Shown here: positions 6,447 to 8,237 of the stretch, piece after piece
How positions within the stretch are numbered: position 1 is the stretch's first letter
Layout of the letters: every line of letters starts with the position of its first letter
Assembly (NCBI GenBank): GCA_964579855.1
Contig: CAZOIM010000179.1
Span: 1 to 8,237 of the forward strand
Reading direction: 5' to 3'
Source of the DNA: JADGQA01 sp964579855
GTDB taxonomy: Bacteria > Bacteroidota > Ignavibacteria > UBA10030
Length of the DNA stretch: 8,237 bases
Made by a program: the position numbers and the translations under genes
Notes under the pieces: generated by a model
What the model was told of the DNA's origin: nothing
Seen by the model: only the letters and a program-made list of their open reading frames with translations
The model's database searches: none

Positions 6447-6477
6447 TTGACAAAAGAAAATTTCTTTGATAGATTTG
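6447..6477 (+). promoter_or_regulatory. Promoter of the ABC transporter operon
   Basis: TTG at 6447-6449 is followed after 20 nt by TAGATTTG at 6470-6477, an exact match to the Bacteroidetes TTG...TAnnTTTG promoter. The same DNA also reads as a sigma70-like TTGACA (6447-6452), 17-nt spacer and TAGATT (6470-6475). Transcription would start near 6484, leaving a leader of about 80 nt before ATG 6566. Confidence 0.6.
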
Positions 6478-6498
6478 TTCCGCTTTTAGTTCGAACCG

Positions 6499-6534
6499 GC
6501 GAGCACGGAAGCATGATACGGCGCTCGCTTTTTT
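6499..6534 (+). terminator. Stem plus T-run in the leader of the ABC operon
   Basis: GCGAGC (6499-6504) pairs exactly with GCTCGC (6523-6528), immediately followed by TTTTTT (6529-6534). The loop is 18 nt, larger than usual, with a possible inner CG/CG pair (6506-6507 with 6519-6520). It has the form of an intrinsic terminator, yet lies downstream of the predicted promoter and 31 nt before the ABC ATPase ATG. It may therefore attenuate the operon, or simply end read-through from the AhpD-like gene if the real promoter lies elsewhere. Confidence 0.5.
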
Positions 6535-6565
6535 GTGACCAACGAAACACAATAAGAATTTTTCT

Positions 6566-7558
6566 ATGGCAATCGCAGTCCGAAACCTTACGAAACTCTA
6601 CGGCAACGAAAAAGCTGTGGACAACATTTCCTTCGACGTCAAGTCGGGTGAAATTCTGGGATTCCTTGGGCCCAACGGAGCCGGAAAAACAACGACGATG
6701 AAAATCGTGACCTGTTACCTCCGACCCAATGCAGGCACGGTGGATGTCGAAGGCTTTTCCATTGCCGACCATTCGTTTGAAGTGCGAAGCAAGATCGGCT
6801 ACCTTCCCGAGCTGAATCCCCTCTACCTCGACATGAATGTCCTCGAGTATCTTGAATACTCCGCCCAGCTCTTTGGCTTCAAGGATGCCCTGCTGCGCGA
6901 ACGGATGCGGGAAATGGTGGATGTGTGTGGATTGGGCAACGTGCGTCACAAAGATATCGGCGAACTTTCCAAAGGATACCGACAGCGGGTCGGCCTCGCG
7001 CAAGCAATGATCCATGACCCTCAGGTGCTGATCCTCGATGAACCGACATCGGGTCTGGATCCCAACCAGATCGTCGAGATCCGGAATCTCATCAAAAAAC
7101 TCGGACGTGCCAAGACCGTCATCCTTTCCACGCACATTCTCTCGGAAGTCCAGGCGACGTGCGACCGCGTCATCATAATCAACAAGGGGCACATCGTCGC
7201 GGATGGAACGCCCGACCAATTGCAGCAGGACTTCCACGGTGCAGAGATGGTTTCGTTGGAGCTCAAGGCAAACGTTGCTAACGCAATGACGGATATTTTC
7301 CCCAAGTTGAAGGCAATGTCGCACGTCGATTCAGTGGAGTACGGAGGCCAGGACCACGAGACACACAGGTTCACAGTCCACGCAGCAAAGGGAAATGACG
7401 TCCGGGAGCAACTATTTCAGAAAGCAGTGCAGGAACATTGGATATTGCTCGAAATGAGCCGTAAGACGACGAGCCTTGAAGAAGTATTCCATGAGTTGAC
7501 CATGGGTGAAGCGGGAAAGAAATATAGTGTTTGTCACAATAACGTCCTAACCGTTTGA
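6566..7558 (+). CDS. ABC-2 type transporter ATP-binding protein, GldA-like
   Basis: A cytoplasmic ATPase subunit of an ABC-2 exporter, 330 residues. Nucleotide-binding motifs are complete and in order: Walker A GPNGAGKTT (35-43), Q-loop region GYLPELNPLY (78-87) with Glu82 in place of Gln, signature LSKGY (134-138), Walker B VLILDE (154-159), D-loop SGLD (162-165), and H-loop His190 in STHI. The Pro-Glu-x-x-Pro-Leu-Tyr variant of the Q-loop is common in the GldA/multidrug ABC-2 group. Residues after about 225 form the usual C-terminal regulatory extension; the last dozen (KKYSVCHNNVLTV) look unrelated to the family. The ATG at 6566 has no Shine-Dalgarno but an A/T-rich leader. The permease follows 59 nt downstream. 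In gliding Bacteroidota GldA works with GldF and GldG, but similar sets exist in non-gliders, so no gliding role is claimed. Confidence 0.92.
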   Translation: MAIAVRNLTKLYGNEKAVDNISFDVKSGEILGFLGPNGAGKTTTMKIVTCYLRPNAGTVDVEGFSIADHSFEVRSKIGYLPELNPLYLDMNVLEYLEYSAQLFGFKDALLRERMREMVDVCGLGNVRHKDIGELSKGYRQRVGLAQAMIHDPQVLILDEPTSGLDPNQIVEIRNLIKKLGRAKTVILSTHILSEVQATCDRVIIINKGHIVADGTPDQLQQDFHGAEMVSLELKANVANAMTDIFPKLKAMSHVDSVEYGGQDHETHRFTVHAAKGNDVREQLFQKAVQEHWILLEMSRKTTSLEEVFHELTMGEAGKKYSVCHNNVLTV

Positions 7559-7617
7559 AAAAAGAAATTCCAATCGCTTATCACTAAACTGTACGTCACT
7601 AAATCGAAGATTCCTCA

Positions 7618-8237
7618 ATGGACCTATCAGCCGTTCTCGACTTCAAAGCAATTCTCGGTAATTTCAAGCATACCGGAACGATATTCCGCAAAGAGTTGAG
7701 GTCATACTTCAATTCCGCTGTGGCGTATGTCGTCATCGTGGTATTCCTCGCCATCATCGGCTGGTTCTATACGAGCAACCTCTTCCTTTCCAATGTGGCA
7801 TCGCTCAGGCTGATGTTCGACCTCGTACCGGCAGTGTTTCTCTTTGTCGTCCCGGCCATTACCATGCGCCTGATCGCAGAGGAAAAGAAGACTGGTACCA
7901 TCGAGCTTCTTTCGACGAAACCACTGCACGATGCTGAAATCGTCGTTGGCAAGTTCCTTGCGGCGTGGGCTCTCATCGGTATCGCACTGCTTCCCACATT
8001 CCTGTATTACATCACCATTGCATCGATCGGCACGGTTGATAACGGTCCAATCATCGGCGGTTATGTCGGGCTGATGCTCATGGCCGGCGTGTACGTGTCG
8101 GTCGGTCTGCTCGCCTCGAGCCTCACGGACAATCAGATCGTTGCCTTCATCGTCGGTTTCCTGTTTGTTTTTATCCTTTTCATGCTCGACAAGATCCTCA
8201 TCTATATCCCGGAATTTATGGCGAGCGTGGTCGAATA
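7618..8237 (+). CDS. ABC-2 type permease, GldF-like (5' part, runs off window)
   Basis: The open frame starts at ATG 7618 and continues to the window end for 206 codons. An in-frame stop at 7600-7602 rules out a longer start. The protein begins with a cytoplasmic stretch, then RKELRSYFNSAVAYVV, the typical ABC-2/GldF entry into the first membrane helix (about 36-52). A second helix (about 65-84) is followed by the family-characteristic cytoplasmic loop TMRLIAEEKKTGTIELLSTK (82-101). Further helices lie at about 112-135, 143-166 and 174-195. This is the membrane channel subunit that pairs with the ATPase encoded 59 nt upstream. The substrate is unknown. A GldG-like auxiliary subunit would be expected next but lies outside the window. 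Confidence 0.88.
   Translation, partial: MDLSAVLDFKAILGNFKHTGTIFRKELRSYFNSAVAYVVIVVFLAIIGWFYTSNLFLSNVASLRLMFDLVPAVFLFVVPAITMRLIAEEKKTGTIELLSTKPLHDAEIVVGKFLAAWALIGIALLPTFLYYITIASIGTVDNGPIIGGYVGLMLMAGVYVSVGLLASSLTDNQIVAFIVGFLFVFILFMLDKILIYIPEFMASVVE

Noticed and set aside
6486..6500. TTCGAAC resembling a tRNA T-loop
   Set aside because: The bases on either side do not form the 5-bp T-stem, and no acceptor, D or anticodon arms can be built around it.
6383..7324. A 313-codon minus-strand open frame opposite the ABC ATPase gene
   Set aside because: Its translation is rich in His, Cys and Arg with no family pattern, and it is the antisense of a well-supported ATPase with all ABC motifs. It is a shadow frame.
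6566..8237. Gliding-motility locus (gldA/gldF)
   Set aside because: The similarity is to a broad ABC-2 group present in many non-gliding bacteria; no other gliding genes are visible, so the symbols were not assigned.

Overview
The window reads as a bacterial chromosome segment of mid-range GC, probably from the Bacteroidota/Chlorobiota side of the FCB group, perhaps an Ignavibacteria-like lineage. This assignment is an inference. It rests on one exact match to the Bacteroidetes-type promoter (TTG, 20 nt, TAGATTTG) ahead of the ABC operon, on several starts without a Shine-Dalgarno sequence, and on a GldA/GldF-like ABC-2 transporter. No rRNA, tRNA, CRISPR array or insertion sequence was seen.

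Left part, minus strand (34-4871). In transcription order there is a secreted transglutaminase-like protein with KY-type Ig-like repeats. Nine nt later comes a membrane-anchored HEXXH putative metalloprotease, which overlaps by 4 nt the tag gene for 3-methyladenine DNA glycosylase I. A small helix-hairpin-helix Cdd1-family protein follows 14 nt after tag. This packing looks like one transcription unit joining two exported proteins to two DNA-repair-type proteins. After 178 nt comes a LysE/RhtB-family exporter. Directly after its stop codon lies only the last ~170 codons of an RND efflux pump gene: the roughly 850 N-terminal residues are absent, so this is a gene remnant, a rearrangement junction or an assembly join.

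Middle (4872-5211) is a divergent intergenic region with small palindromes. It leads on the plus strand to an F420H2:NADP-oxidoreductase-like Rossmann protein and an AhpD/carboxymuconolactone-decarboxylase-like protein with the E-C-C-H active-site pattern. These two probably form a redox pair, and they are the only genes here with clear Shine-Dalgarno sequences.

Right part (6268-8237). A 298-nt gap holds hairpins, a good promoter and, downstream of that promoter, a terminator-like stem with a run of six T. It is followed by an ABC ATPase of the GldA/ABC-2 type and the start of its permease partner, which runs off the window.

The best leads are the RND/LysE junction, the terminator-like element between promoter and start codon of the ABC operon, and the mixed exported-protein/DNA-repair operon. 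I see no clearly new defence or mobile system.
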